DNA of 64,000 nt. Origin: Leishmania mexicana MHOM/GT/2001/U1103 (lineage: Eukaryota; Euglenozoa; Kinetoplastea; Trypanosomatida; Trypanosomatidae). The first letter of the stretch is position 1. Each line of letters starts with the position of its first letter. Below the pieces are notes generated by a model. The model searched no databases, was not told the origin of the DNA, and saw nothing but the letters and a program-made list of their open reading frames with translations. Below, piece after piece: positions 41,855-52,694 of the stretch. The stretch spans positions 1,327,539 to 1,391,538 of the forward strand of contig NC_018324.1 of assembly GCF_000234665.1 (NCBI RefSeq). The letters run 5' to 3'. Both the position numbers and the translations under genes were made by a program.

Positions 41855-42224
41855 TCATGTAGCTGTGTTCATACAGTAGTGTAGGTCAAAGACGAGGAAC
41901 GGCACCATGACGATGCACGCTGCGGCGTAAAGCTCGCATGCTGCAAACTCACTGCATCCTCCGTACACCTGGCGGTAGTACAAGAGCAGCAACCGTATTA
42001 TTGTTGCAGCTGCATGCGCAGATGCATTTACGTGTGTCCTAGTGCAGGATCCACTCTGGGAGTGGCTCGAAACCTCTCGTGTATACAAGCACAGTACCTT
42101 TCCTATTGCGCGTGATTTGCCTTGCGTGCGCCTCCACCTCCTCCCAGGGTTGGCGTTTCTCTGTGTCGCTGCCTTGCCGGTTGTGTAAGGTCCCCAGTTG
42201 GGAATTGGTGTCCCCTTTTTCCAC
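41855..42224 (-). pseudogene. Frameshifted small membrane-protein gene or relic
   Basis: Two adjoining minus-strand frames look coding. The upstream one encodes a polar stretch with WEEVEAHARQITRNRKGTVL and ends EWILH at a TAG (42039-42041). The other frame continues from about the same point with AAATIIRLLLLYYRQVYGG, several Cys, then a hydrophobic segment (YAAACIVMVPFLVFDL) and a TGA at 41855. One single-base indel near 42035-42045 would join them into about 120 residues. I see no in-frame ATG in the upstream part, so the amino end is either missing or also broken. This could be a pseudogene or a sequencing error in a real gene. The product is not recognised; a small mitochondrial inner-membrane subunit is one guess. 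Confidence 0.4.
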
Positions 42225-42913
42225 TGTCGAGACGAGTGGCAATGCAACAGTGAAAGAACACACACACGCACACCCACACACACAAAAAAATCAATGGCAC
42301 GTTCACCGATGGACATTGAAAGGGATGAGAAGACAGAGCAGGGCAGTCACAGTCGATGCGTATGGACAAGGAAGGGGCACGCGGCCCTGGCCTCGCCTCC
42401 TCCCCCCCCCTCCTCTCCTCCTCTCCACACTACCTTCCCTTCCCCCCCATCTACTCGTTAATCTCTTCGACGCCGACTCGAGCCAACCTACTCATCTGTT
42501 TCGTCGACTCTGCCGCACTACGCGCGCACGCCGCGAGAAACGAACTTTTCACATTCAGAGCCTCCGTGGGGAGTGTGTGTGTGTGTCAACATGCGGCAAC
42601 ACCTCCGCGACGGTTTCACACAACCATAGAGAGAGGGGAGTCCGGTGGAACCGGTAGGAGGAAGCACTAGGAAACCACACACAAAAACGTCTCGCAGAAC
42701 ACGGCGAAAAAGAGAAGTAAAGAAACCAAGCACGAAAGGAGAAGCGCGCATGCTGATATATAGACACGTAAGCCCATGCGCGTGGAGATGGACAACCCGA
42801 GACAAGACGTAGTGTGCCGCGTCAACTGTATGCATATAGAGTTTGATGGAAACACGTGAGGGAGGACAAGGGACAAGGAGACACCTGATGTACTCCCCTC
42901 CTTTCTTTCTCAG

Positions 42914-42948
42914 TGTATGTATGTATGTATGTGTGTGTGTGTGTGTGT
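42914..42948. repeat. (TATG)n(TG)n microsatellite
   Basis: TATG units followed by a pure TG tract, 35 bases in all, in the intergenic region downstream of cysteine synthase. Confidence 0.9.
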
Positions 42949-43508
42949 TTCTGTGCGGTAGATGTGTGTGGGTGGGTGGGTGGGGGGAAGTTGACGTTAT
43001 AGTACCGCAGATAAAAGGAGGAAAAGTGAAGATCACGAAAGCAAGAAGAAAAGAGGGATGGCAAGAGCTCCTCATCGCATCACCACCAGCACACATAAAA
43101 TATACGCTTCGCGAGATGGTGACTGTTACACCTGCTAAGCACTAAGACGGCGGTGGCAGCAGAGGAGCACAAGCGGCAAAAAAAAGGAAGCGGTAGACAA
43201 GAGAATGAAGGAGAAAGTGAGGCATCCTCCTCCTGGCCACCGGCGATGGCCACCGCTCCCTCCCCTCTGCTTGTTGCACGTGCTCTTCAAATAGATACAG
43301 GAGTGGCAAAGACAACGAAGGCAGCGGTGGTGTGCGGCTTGAAAGGCATCAAGAAATGGATTGGGTTCCACTATCGCACTCCCACTGCAACCGTATCCCC
43401 TGCCTCCATCCCTCCTGCTTATGCAGGTATTGACCTCCAGCGTTGGCCCTTTCCTTCTCCACATTCGCGTCACAGGAAGGCTGCAGTGACGACGCGGTCG
43501 CTGGCAGT

Positions 43509-44510
43509 TTAGTCCTGCAGCTCCGAGGCATCGACGACGGGCAGGGAAGACACCTCGTCCCGAACGCTCCTGTAGAGCGCGGTGGAGAGGTAGCGCTCAC
43601 CGAAGGACGGAATGATCGTCACGATTGTCTTGCCCTCCATCTCCGGACGCTCCGCGATCTTCAGCGCCGCGTAAACGTTGGCGCCGCCAGAGAAGCCGCA
43701 AAAGACCCCGTCGCTGCGTGTGAGCTTCAGTGTCATCTCAATGGCATCATCACCTGCCACGCAAAACACCTCGTCGATGAGGCAGCGGTCGAGCACGTCC
43801 GGCACAAAGCCTGGACCGATGCCCTGAATTTTGTGCGGGCCCGGTTTTCCACCCGACAGCACAGGCGACTCCGTCGGCTCCACGGCAACGATGCGGGCAT
43901 GACTGCCCACCTTCCTGAGCGCCCGCGCCACACCTGTGAGCGTGCCACCCGTTCCGACGCCGGCTACGAAGCAGTCGACATTGTGGCTCGTCTGCTCCCA
44001 AATCTCAGGCCCCGTGGTTTCCTCGTGTATGAGGGCGTTGTACTTGGTTGCGAACTGATCTGCCAAGACGGCGTTGGGGTTCGCGGCGACGATTTTCTTG
44101 GCCATGGCCACGGCACCCTTCATGCCGAGAGCGGCAGGCGTGAGGATTACCTCGGCGCCGAAGATACGCAGCAGGCAGCGGCGCTCGAGAGACATGGATT
44201 CGGGCATCGTAATGATGACCTTATAGCCACGAATCACACCCAAGTGCGCAAGCGACACGCCCGTGTTTCCACTGGACGACTCGACCACGATAGACTTGCC
44301 AGGGATCAGCTTGCCCTCCGCCTCGGCTTTATCGTAGATGGAGAAGCCGAGGCGATCCTTCACGGACGCCATCGGGTTCTCGCACTCCATCTTGAGCACA
44401 ATCTTTGCCTTGGTGTTGTTCAGCTTGTTTAGGTACAACGCCGGTGTCTGGCCAATCAGCTGATCGATGGACTGCGCCACATTTTTCGTCTTGTCGAACG
44501 GTGCCGCCAT
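43509..44510 (-). CDS. CS: Cysteine synthase (O-acetylserine sulfhydrylase)
   Basis: This is a 333-residue PLP enzyme of the cysteine synthase family. It makes L-cysteine and acetate from O-acetylserine and sulfide. Motifs are intact: ASVKDR with the PLP lysine at K51, the substrate-binding SSSGNTG at residues 78-84, the phosphate-binding GVGTGGTLTG, and GFSGGANVYAALK. The length is that of the minimal catalytic domain without a CBS regulatory domain. There is no organelle leader, so it is probably cytosolic. Cysteine synthase is present in Leishmania and absent from Trypanosoma brucei, which supports a Leishmania-lineage host. Confidence 0.96.
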   Translation of the reverse strand: MAAPFDKTKNVAQSIDQLIGQTPALYLNKLNNTKAKIVLKMECENPMASVKDRLGFSIYDKAEAEGKLIPGKSIVVESSSGNTGVSLAHLGVIRGYKVIITMPESMSLERRCLLRIFGAEVILTPAALGMKGAVAMAKKIVAANPNAVLADQFATKYNALIHEETTGPEIWEQTSHNVDCFVAGVGTGGTLTGVARALRKVGSHARIVAVEPTESPVLSGGKPGPHKIQGIGPGFVPDVLDRCLIDEVFCVAGDDAIEMTLKLTRSDGVFCGFSGGANVYAALKIAERPEMEGKTIVTIIPSFGERYLSTALYRSVRDEVSSLPVVDASELQD

Positions 44511-45175
44511 TTCTTTTGTTTTCCTCTTCTTCGAGCGACTCTGTGTCCCTGTGCGTGTGTGGGGAGGGAAGGGAGGGGGGAGGTGCGGGGTATCCAGCTA
44601 TCACGTGAATAGAGGAGCAGAGAGAGGCGGTTGTATGTGAACGCGTGTGGTTGGTTCGAATGCTCCTTTGGATGATGGGATCACGTGAAGAGGGAGGGGT
44701 GAGGGTGCTGGGAAGAGAGCACCATGCGCGGAGACGACAAAGGCGACAAAACAGGATAAAGTCAGTCAGGGAATCTCGAGGACATGAGGAACGCAGTTCA
44801 TGGCCACGGTGGCAGCGGGGATTGATGCGCAGCCAAGAGCAAAGCTGGACACACTTCAAGGATGATTGGAAAGATATCGTGTGGGCGGCGTTGTACAGGA
44901 ACAACCTCGATGCAGCGGGGCATCCGTCTCTCCTACCTTTCACGCGACTCATCCGCCAATGTAAAGCTGATGGAGGGGAAGGGGGGAAGAGAAATCAGCG
45001 CTCGGGGTAGTGGAGGCTGCAGGCGGCTCCGTCCCCGAGGTGCGTAAGTTTCTTTTTCGCGTTGCTCTTTCTTCTGTGTAGCTGTGTGGAGCACGCTGCA
45101 TTGTATCGCAGCTATCTAGTCAGCGAAAACGAACAACCCAGCACCTGTAGTAAAGGGGGAGAGCAATGGCACGGC
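44511..45175. other. intergenic region
   Basis: No supported gene. It contains a G-rich stretch at about 44560-44590 (pyrimidine tract on the coding strand) shortly before the cysteine synthase start. Confidence 0.6.
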
Positions 45176-46600
45176 TCAAAGCGGGAGCTCGTCCGTCGCC
45201 GCCAGCTGCACGCCACGCTGCATCGCGGCAAAACGCTCCTGTGCAAGCTTCATCACTTTCGGGAACTGCTTCAGGTGAAGCCTGATCTTCCGTGGAGTCG
45301 GCCAGTGGGCCCACACACAGTTGCGCTTGTTGCCACGGAAGATGATCTCCATTAGGTGGCAAGTGGCACAATAAGGACACTCAGAGCTGGCGTGTTTCGC
45401 CGGGTCAGCGTAGCGCGCGTGGTACTGCGACATGCAAGCGATATGTCCACTTGCCGTTCTCATCGGAATCCCGTGACGGGTCTGAGTGACGCCAGTGAAG
45501 GGGCGTGCGCCGCCGCTGGTTCGCTGTGCGGTCTTGAGAATAGAACGGAACGGAGGCGCCACTACCGGTGCTGCCTGCGTGCGGCGAGTTGGCGACTCTT
45601 CTTCGGCCGATGCGCACACGGTGCGAGTCGGAGTGCATGTTACACCTAGCAGCTCGCCGAGCTGCACCTCCGCATCATCGTCAACCCGTTTCTCATCTGC
45701 GGGTTGTGACTGCTGCTCGTCCCTCAGCACACTCTCACTGGAAGCCGCCGGTGCTCCAGGCACGTGTAAAACCCCGACCGGCTCCGGGTACAGTGGCGTA
45801 AGGTCACGGCAGGTCGCAAACTGAAACGGCACGGCGGCACTCGCGTGTCTAACCAATGTGTCGAGCGTTGTCAGCTCAAGCGTATCTGCGGAGGAAGAGG
45901 AAACTGCAGACACAGGAAGCTCTTGCACAGCAGAACGCAACGCCTCCGTTGCCACACTATCCAAGCAGTCGCACAGCGTCAGCACGCCGTCCACGGCGAC
46001 CTGCCGCATCTCGGGTGCGAGGCGCTCCCACCGATGTACAATGATGCGCCACGAAAGCAGGTCCATGAGCACCTGAAGAGACGGAAAGCAGCCGTAGTAG
46101 AAGCGAATTATACGCCGTTCCTCCAGCGTGCGCAGGTTAGGACGGAGGCAAGCTGCCAGTTGTGCCAGTCGTTCGTCCTCGGGTGTCCAGAGTGTCAAGC
46201 GAATGGCTGCCTCGGCCAGTGCAAGAAACGCCAGCATGTCCGCTGAAGCCTGCGGCATGGGAAAGTCCTCCTGGGCAGCATGGCGGAGAGCGGCTGGTGA
46301 GTTAGCAGACGCCGTCTGGCTTTTGAGAGACGCGGCGAGCTGCTGTGCGAGCCCGTCGGCGAGTGCGTTGCCAGAGTCGCTGACGCCGTCTTCCGCCTTG
46401 GCCCTCTTTGCTGGTGGCCGCTGCTGCCCTTGGGAGGAAGAAGCTGGTGGCTGACTCTCCGCATACTTTGCCTTCGCCACCTCCAGCCATTGATAATAGG
46501 AAAAACTGTGCGATGTCTCAGATGGGACAAGCAGGCCGTCGCGCCGCTGCTGAAGAGCACTCATTGCACAGAATTTTTCAAACGTCTTCTCGACGCTCAT
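45176..46600 (-). CDS. 474-residue protein of unknown function with a Cys/His cluster
   Basis: I do not recognise the family. About residues 45-110 are polar and low-complexity and include a basic patch (PPAKRAKAEDG) that could be a nuclear signal. About 110-225 are Leu/Ala-rich and helical. A Ser/Thr/Glu-rich linker follows. The last 100 residues are distinctive: a conserved-looking segment PFTGVTQTRHGIP, then a Cys/His cluster (HIACMSQYH, SSECPYCATCHL, RNCVWAHW) that could bind zinc, and a basic helix (RKIRLHLKQFPKVMKLAQERF). The start is the only upstream ATG in frame. A nuclear role is inferred from the basic patch only. Confidence 0.75.
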   Translation of the reverse strand: MSVEKTFEKFCAMSALQQRRDGLLVPSETSHSFSYYQWLEVAKAKYAESQPPASSSQGQQRPPAKRAKAEDGVSDSGNALADGLAQQLAASLKSQTASANSPAALRHAAQEDFPMPQASADMLAFLALAEAAIRLTLWTPEDERLAQLAACLRPNLRTLEERRIIRFYYGCFPSLQVLMDLLSWRIIVHRWERLAPEMRQVAVDGVLTLCDCLDSVATEALRSAVQELPVSAVSSSSADTLELTTLDTLVRHASAAVPFQFATCRDLTPLYPEPVGVLHVPGAPAASSESVLRDEQQSQPADEKRVDDDAEVQLGELLGVTCTPTRTVCASAEEESPTRRTQAAPVVAPPFRSILKTAQRTSGGARPFTGVTQTRHGIPMRTASGHIACMSQYHARYADPAKHASSECPYCATCHLMEIIFRGNKRNCVWAHWPTPRKIRLHLKQFPKVMKLAQERFAAMQRGVQLAATDELPL

Positions 46601-48916
46601 TGTTGTTTGCTCTCTCTCTTTGTGGGTGTATGTATGTCAGGGTGGGAGAGGAGAGGGATGCGCGCGCGAGCGCTTCGTTTTTCTTCGCTTGAGGAGGGAG
46701 ACGCGGTGGACGGTGCCAACGACAGGAACAAAAAAAATGCGCCGCCGCTTCTAGTGTGGGGGTGGCATGTTCAAAAAGCATGTGAAGATGGGTCGCTCAG
46801 CATGGAGAAGACGTGAGGGGCAGCAGAGAGTATTGGGAGTGCGCAGGGATGCAGCTTTCCTGGACCAGCATAGTGGTCCTCACTGTAATGACCATACATG
46901 CAAGCACACACGTACACAGAATGCAGTGGGGCATGGGAAAGAGGGCGTATGAGCCACCTCCACCGTAGACCGTAGTCTCTTAATGACGACTCTATGAGAA
47001 AAAGCGAGGAACTAAGCACTTCACCAAACCACTGGAGCGTGTTGTTTGGTCTTCGCAGCGGTGGAAGCGCGCACACACACACCTCCCCCCTCCCCCTTCT
47101 GGCGCACCATCGACTATTTTTTTTATTTGTTCATAAGGGGGAGGGAGGGAGGAAGTACTGGAATAAACCACACGATATCCCCAAAACTCCTGCGCGAAAA
47201 ATAGACTCATCAGAGAAATCATCCGGTTACGCGGACATCGTAGCAGGTGCAACCAAGAAAAGAGAGACGGGAAGAATTGGGAGAGAGCGTGCGAGCGAGA
47301 ACGGAAAGCAGAAAACAAAATAAAGGCAAAGGAGCGCACATCTATAGTTTCCGCACAGTGACACACACAGAGACTGACCGACCGACCGCCAGCTGCCCTG
47401 GGAGGTTGAGAAACACGTGCGCGCGATGCTGAAACCCATCTGTTGTACTCTCAGAAGCAGACACTTTGAAAAAGGCGGTAAAAAGGAGGTGGGGGACAAC
47501 AACAACAAATGAAAGAATAAAAACGATAAAGAGAGCTAGAAAAACGAGAAGGTGCGTGGCGAGCGAATTCGGCGGACGGCCAGGGGTATAAGCCCATCCA
47601 ACACAGACACACTTGCGGGGCGAGGACACACCTAGCTCTGTATTGTGTCTTGTGGTTTCCTCACGTACTCGAACGTGCGTGTGTGTGTGTGTGTAGTTCA
47701 CCTTCCCCGCCCCGTCTCTGCCTCTACGCCTTGTCAAGCGTATCAGTTCTGTACTCACAGCCAACCTCTCTCACATGCGAGACGCAGCGGCGATATTCGG
47801 TAAAATGTTTTATACGAAAGACAGAAAAGAGGATACTACGCATCACATGTCATCACTCAGCACAAACAGCGTTCTTGCCTCTCTCCGCAGGTGATTACAG
47901 CAGTGGATGCCTTTGGTGTCCGTGTTAAATGCACGTTAGTGCGTCCCCTCTGTCGACACACAGCATCAACATCACCCATCATGCATCCGCAACTCCGCAC
48001 GCCACAGGGAGGAGGGGAGGGGGGCTAAAGTGAGAAAGGAAAGTCAGACATGAACAGAAGATAAGCGGAAGTACGAGGTCAAACATAAAATGAAAAGAGG
48101 GAAGTCGATCACCGGTCGTGCACCCTTTATATGCATCCTCACGGGGTATATGAACATGCCTGAGGAGGGAAGGGGAGGTGCAACAACATGCGCTGGCAGC
48201 AGAGGAGCCCACAGGAACATGGCTCTCACACCCGAGTGCAAACAAAAAGAGGAACGGAGTGGGTGGTGGTGGACGGAGATGAAGAGACCAGGGGAAGCCC
48301 GTGAGTCGCCGCTCGACCAGAAACACACAAATGGAGAGAAGCAGGAGGGAGTACGGCAGTGGCGAGGGAACTCTCGTCAGCATCAAAGCCACAGCAGACG
48401 GGGAGGACGGAGTCGGGACAATGTAAAGAGAAACACACAAACACACGCGCGCAGAGCAAAAAGATGTTCGAGCACACGCAACGTACGAAGTGAACTATTT
48501 TATCACAAAGGAAAGCAGGGGTGACGTGTCGGACAGAAGAGAGAGTGCGAAAGAAACGGAAGGTGACCAAACAAGAACGGAAAGAAACGAAACGCTGCGA
48601 GAGCGCAGGCAGGGAAATCGCCTCGCACACGACTGCATTGCAATGTAAGCCGTGCCGGATTGTATATGTGGACGCATTCATCCGGCATTTCCCAATGATT
48701 GCCTGCATGTGTGTGTGTGTGAGTGTGAACGGAGAGCGATATTTCAGACACTGCAAGTACGCCGCTTCTCGGCGTCTCCACACAGCCCTTTCCCTTTCAC
48801 TTCCCCTTCTCCCATTCCCCCATCCAATGATCTTGTCTCGCCCAATGCCGTTACTGACCCCTCTTTGCCGCAGCAAAAACGGAGACACGCGCACAAACGA
48901 GCCGAAGACAGTAGGA
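46601..48916. other. intergenic region
   Basis: No supported gene in 2.3 kb. It contains T-runs near 47117-47124, GT tracts at about 47679-47694 and 48709-48721, and AG-rich stretches. Confidence 0.6.
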
Positions 48917-50563
48917 CTAGGCCACCCTCCCCCGAATGAGAAGCTGCAAGTGCAACCACCAGCCATTGTAGCACAGCGCTGATACCGTCCACAGCAGCGA
49001 GGAGGACACGACACCGAACGCCATCCAAGAGAGCACCTCTACGCCTGTGAAGGACTGCGGTAGCATCAAGAAGCAGCCTGCTCCCGCTGGGCCAACTCCA
49101 CCGTCCACGGCTGAGGTGACCTTGACGGTCGTCACAAACGGATCCGCCGCGGCTGTAGACGAGACTTCGGGCAGTCGCATCCCAAACGTGTAAACGCAGC
49201 CGAGTCCGCCCTCCACCGCCTCCACGAGCGGATGGAAGTTGTCGCCAGCGCCATCCGAGAGGCTCGCTGTGACGAGCGATACCTGCTGACGCCACAGCAC
49301 ATAGCATGACGGACGCCCAATCGAAATCCACCTCGTCAGCGTGAGATCGGAGGAGAGCAGCAGCATCCTGTCAAGGTCTTGGTGCTGCATGTAGACGAGG
49401 TACGTGACGCGGCTCACGGCGATGCGGACGCTCTTGATGGTTACGCAACTCGGGACAATGGCATTCAGATCGATGGCCCGCAACTCAGTTGTCGGCCGCC
49501 GCTTTGGCCAGTAGCTCACCGTGTGCAGTCGTACCTCTCGGCAGTTCATCACGGCGTACTCGTCACGATCCTCGCATGGGCTGCCGTAAACGTCTCCGCA
49601 GCTGCTGTCCACAAAGTCCGAGCACGAGGACGAAAGAGAGGTCAGTCGTTCCGCCACCATTTCAGGGCAGTTACTGGTCTTGAGCAGACGCACACCGTCC
49701 TCATTGGCGCACAGAGCAGAGCTGCTGCCCATCCAAAACGTTCGCCAGGCGGCGCTGCTGGTGCCCAGGTAAAAGTGCAAGGGTAGCGCCGGGTGGGTCG
49801 TATCCATGTGAGCAAGAGTGCTGCCGCTAGTGCTCTCACTGCAGCTGCTGAAGGGATCAGGCAACGGCACAATTTGCGCGCGCAGGTGGGTCGCTACGAG
49901 GGCGGACGGCAGCTGGTTCGACGCTGCGCTGTAGGTGCCCCCATGCTGCTTGGGGTCGACTCGGGTCATTTCCCACCAGCACGCAATGTGAACGCTGGCG
50001 GTGCAGAAGAAAACGTGGCGATTGTAGTCGAGTAGAAAGTGATCGCCGTCTGGAGACGCGTAAAACCCGTCTGTCCCGACCGGCACCTCAATCATGGCCT
50101 CGATGAGGCAGTCAAACACGTGCAAATCCCCTTCGCGCGTTTTGCACAGGAGGAACCGATTCCCGCTAAAGTGCACGAGCGAGGATGGGAAGGCAAAACA
50201 CGCAGGAAGCTCCTTTTGATGCTCTACCAAGTCCCCATTGTCGTCCACCAGCTGCGTGTACAGGTAGCATTCCATTTCGTCGATGTTAGATGTGTCTGTG
50301 CCGCTGCGCACGAGCACCAGAAGCCTCTGCTCCCTCTCCAGAACACCGAGAGCCAAAATCTGACTAGGTGGAGCAAGCTCGACGTAGTTGTCTTTCAGGC
50401 ATGGCCACACCAAGTACCTCTTCTCTTCATACGATATGAACGAGTCGCTGACGATCTTCCAACACAAATGCGAGACTCCGCTCAGCGCCATGAGTTCCCT
50501 CTTCGTCAAGTAAGACGCAATGAGAAGCAGAGTGTCGGTGCATTCCATCCTCACGAGCCGCAT
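48917..50563 (-). CDS. F-box-like protein
   Basis: In this 548-residue protein, residues 6-45 read as an F-box: MECTDTLLLIASYL, KRELMALSGVSHLCWKIVSD. F-box proteins bring substrates to SCF ubiquitin ligases through Skp1. The remaining 500 residues are rich in beta-strand-like hydrophobic repeats (for example RLLVLVRSGTD, RFLLCKTREGDLHVFD, HFLLDYNRHVFFC) and may form a propeller-like substrate module; no clear WD or Kelch signature is seen. The last ~45 residues are strongly hydrophobic and aromatic (LSWMAFGVVSSSLLWTVSALC) and may be a membrane segment, unusual for an F-box protein. Either the ATG at 50563 or that five codons later could be used. Confidence 0.75.
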   Translation of the reverse strand: MRLVRMECTDTLLLIASYLTKRELMALSGVSHLCWKIVSDSFISYEEKRYLVWPCLKDNYVELAPPSQILALGVLEREQRLLVLVRSGTDTSNIDEMECYLYTQLVDDNGDLVEHQKELPACFAFPSSLVHFSGNRFLLCKTREGDLHVFDCLIEAMIEVPVGTDGFYASPDGDHFLLDYNRHVFFCTASVHIACWWEMTRVDPKQHGGTYSAASNQLPSALVATHLRAQIVPLPDPFSSCSESTSGSTLAHMDTTHPALPLHFYLGTSSAAWRTFWMGSSSALCANEDGVRLLKTSNCPEMVAERLTSLSSSCSDFVDSSCGDVYGSPCEDRDEYAVMNCREVRLHTVSYWPKRRPTTELRAIDLNAIVPSCVTIKSVRIAVSRVTYLVYMQHQDLDRMLLLSSDLTLTRWISIGRPSCYVLWRQQVSLVTASLSDGAGDNFHPLVEAVEGGLGCVYTFGMRLPEVSSTAAADPFVTTVKVTSAVDGGVGPAGAGCFLMLPQSFTGVEVLSWMAFGVVSSSLLWTVSALCYNGWWLHLQLLIRGRVA

Positions 50564-50578
50564 TACCGAAAAGCAATG

Positions 50579-50634
50579 TATATATATATATATATATATA
50601 TGCTTGTGTATATGTACGTATATGTATGTATATA
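50579..50634. repeat. TA microsatellite in the leader of the F-box gene
   Basis: A pure TA run of about 23 bases (50579-50601) continues as imperfect TA/TG/GTAT sequence to 50634. It begins 16 bases upstream of the F-box gene's ATG, so it probably lies in the mature 5' leader. The nearest AG acceptors lie inside or beyond it. Confidence 0.9.
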
Positions 50635-51847
50635 GAAGAGAACTGACAGAGGCGATCTCAAGACCACAGATGCCGCGAGAGGCAGCCTGGAGCCTCTCTC
50701 TACACTTTGTGTGCGTGTGCGTGTGTCAGGGAGGGGGGTGGGGGCAGAGACAAGACAGCCGCAAGCACCCGTAGAGGGGAGTAAAATCAGGTACGGCAGG
50801 ATTGGCGACAGCGTTGAGGCCCTGCAGCCACATCACAGAGGGACGCGATAAAAATGCACTGCGTACCTCACTTGCGAGCGAGATAAGCGACTGCGCGCGC
50901 ACGAGGCCAAGTAGAGGGCAAGAAGATGCGCGCTGCAGTGGCAGAAGAGTAGCAACCTGTCATGAAAGGGGTGAGCAAAGAAGGACACGCAGAGAGGGGA
51001 GGGGAGGCAAGGCAAGGGCGAAAGTGAAAGAGATGGAGAGGCGGGGGAAGGAGGGAGAGTACAGTAGACGTAGGGAGAAGACGAGAGTGGTGCGTTGATG
51101 TAGTGCTGTAGCACCGAAGTACTTGCGTTTGTGCAGACATGAGAGAGACGCGTTGGAAGGAGGGAAGGAGAAGGGGACTACTCACAGGCCTTTCGCCACA
51201 CGTGTGTCTGATGCACAAGAAAAGTAAGACGGGAAAGGTTCGGAGTCGGACGTCGTGCAAAGCACTGCCACTCCCAGGAGCATCTGCGGTTGGGTACAGC
51301 GGGCAATTCGCTAACCGTTCCCGACTTACGACGCAGCACACAGAAACACAGTAGCGCAAGAGTTTGACATACGTAAGCACCACCTGTCCTATTCCCGCTT
51401 TCCGCGTGTGTGTGTGTGTGTGTGTTTTGCTTCTTTTTTGTGTTTTTTTTCATCTCGCGCCGATACGGTACCTTCACCCACTCTACCCACTCTTTCGCCC
51501 TCGCCCACACAAAACGCATACACGCATACATAGACTTATAGAGCCGTGCGGCTGTGTGTGTGTGTGTGCGTGTTTGTGTCGCCGTTTCCAGGCGAGACAC
51601 ATACACGGTGAAAAGGAAAGAGAGAAGAAAGGCGGAGAAGACACAAGCATCGCACAAGGAGAAAAATAAACAAGCACACGCGCATGCATACACACACAGA
51701 CACACACAGACAGACGCAGACACACACACGCACGAAAAAAAGAAAAGAAAAAGGGAAGGAAAACAAGACAAAAGTACGCTATCCATCGTACGTGTATATA
51801 TACAGATGATAGAAGCGAAAAGACGGATCGGTGATGCGCTTTGCGTA

Positions 51848-51867
51848 TGTGTGTGTGTGTGTGTGTT
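51848..51867. repeat. TG microsatellite
   Basis: An uninterrupted TG tract of about 20 bases in an intergenic region. Similar tracts occur at 51405-51425 and 51555-51568. Confidence 0.9.
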
Positions 51868-52382
51868 TCGCTCTTCAGGGGGAGAAAAGCGTGTGATCTG
51901 GTGGCCGCGGGTGTGGGTAGGTGCGTGTTTGGTAACTGGCATGCGACACGACGTACCCTCTGCGTCCTCTTTCTCTGCCTTGAGCGAGTGGGGACGGGTA
52001 GGGAGGGAAGGGCTGGGGAGAAAAAGATAGGGACAAGAAAGGGCAGGTAAGGAGAGCAAGGAGCGCACGCCTAGAATACATCAGATGGAAAGAAGGATCG
52101 AGGGGGAATGAGAAATAGAAAGAAGGAGACGAGTGGCCCTGCGAAGCAGACCGAGTAAGGGGAAAATGAGGGCGGGCGGGGGAGGGGGCTCCACTCCGGC
52201 AAATGTGCATCAAGTGACAAGGTACAAAAATCTTCAAAAAACAATATGCGCATATATATATAATAGTGCTGAGAAGCACACCAGCACATGCCCACGCGGC
52301 CGCCAACACGGGCTCATGGCCTCTCCACACCCGCTTCACCCCTCCTCATGCCTGTTGCACGTGAAGCTTCATCTTGTCTCTT

Positions 52383-52694
52383 TTACCACTGCGCAAGGCT
52401 GAGCACGAAGCACGCGAACTCTTCGTAGTTCAGGGATTCCTCGTGCGTCGCGGCATGCTTGCGCACCATTTCGTCAAGCTCCTTATCAGAGAGGTCCACA
52501 CCGTAGTGCTCGAGACCCATGTAGAATCTCTTCACCACCTCCACCGAAACGGCGCCGCTGTGGTCCACGTCCAGAGAGTCGAACAGGTCCTGGATGCGGT
52601 TGTCCGTCACCGGCAGCCCACCGATGTTGTTCTCGACCTCTTCGTAGGTCAGGTGGCGGTTGTTGTTGTGGCCGGGGATGAGGCTCTGCTGCAT
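52383..52694 (-). CDS. Small EF-hand-like protein
   Basis: From the ATG at 52692-52694 this is a 103-residue protein. The upstream frame is open but reads as low-complexity leader. Residues about 35-62 form a helix-loop-helix with the loop DVDHSGAVSVEV, which keeps Asp1, Asp3, Ser5 and Gly6 of a calcium loop but has Val instead of Glu at position 12. A second helix-loop-helix ends in SLNYEEFACFVLSL with no acidic residues at positions 1 or 3. The protein therefore resembles a calmodulin-type half-molecule with weakened calcium sites. Function is unknown. A regulatory or flagellar role would be typical but is not shown. Confidence 0.8.
   Translation of the reverse strand: MQQSLIPGHNNNRHLTYEEVENNIGGLPVTDNRIQDLFDSLDVDHSGAVSVEVVKRFYMGLEHYGVDLSDKELDEMVRKHAATHEESLNYEEFACFVLSLAQW

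Larger units (their letters stand above)
41030..43508. other. intergenic region with GT tracts and a broken gene
   Basis: No intact gene in 2.5 kb. It contains GT tracts at 41519-41537 and 42914-42948 (TATG then TG units), C-runs near 42403-42411, and the frameshifted coding-like segment at 41855-42224 listed separately. Confidence 0.55.
50564..52382. other. intergenic region rich in simple repeats
   Basis: No supported gene in 1.8 kb. It contains a TA microsatellite directly before the F-box gene, TG tracts at 51405-51425, about 51555-51568 and 51848-51867, and CA tracts around 51690-51735. Long frames on both strands here are translated repeats. Confidence 0.65.

Noticed and set aside
43443..44432. 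Long plus-strand frame of 329 codons
   Set aside because: Antisense shadow of cysteine synthase.
51178..52068. Minus-strand frame of 296 codons
   Set aside because: Mostly translated TG/CA tracts (Val-Cys and Thr-His repeats).
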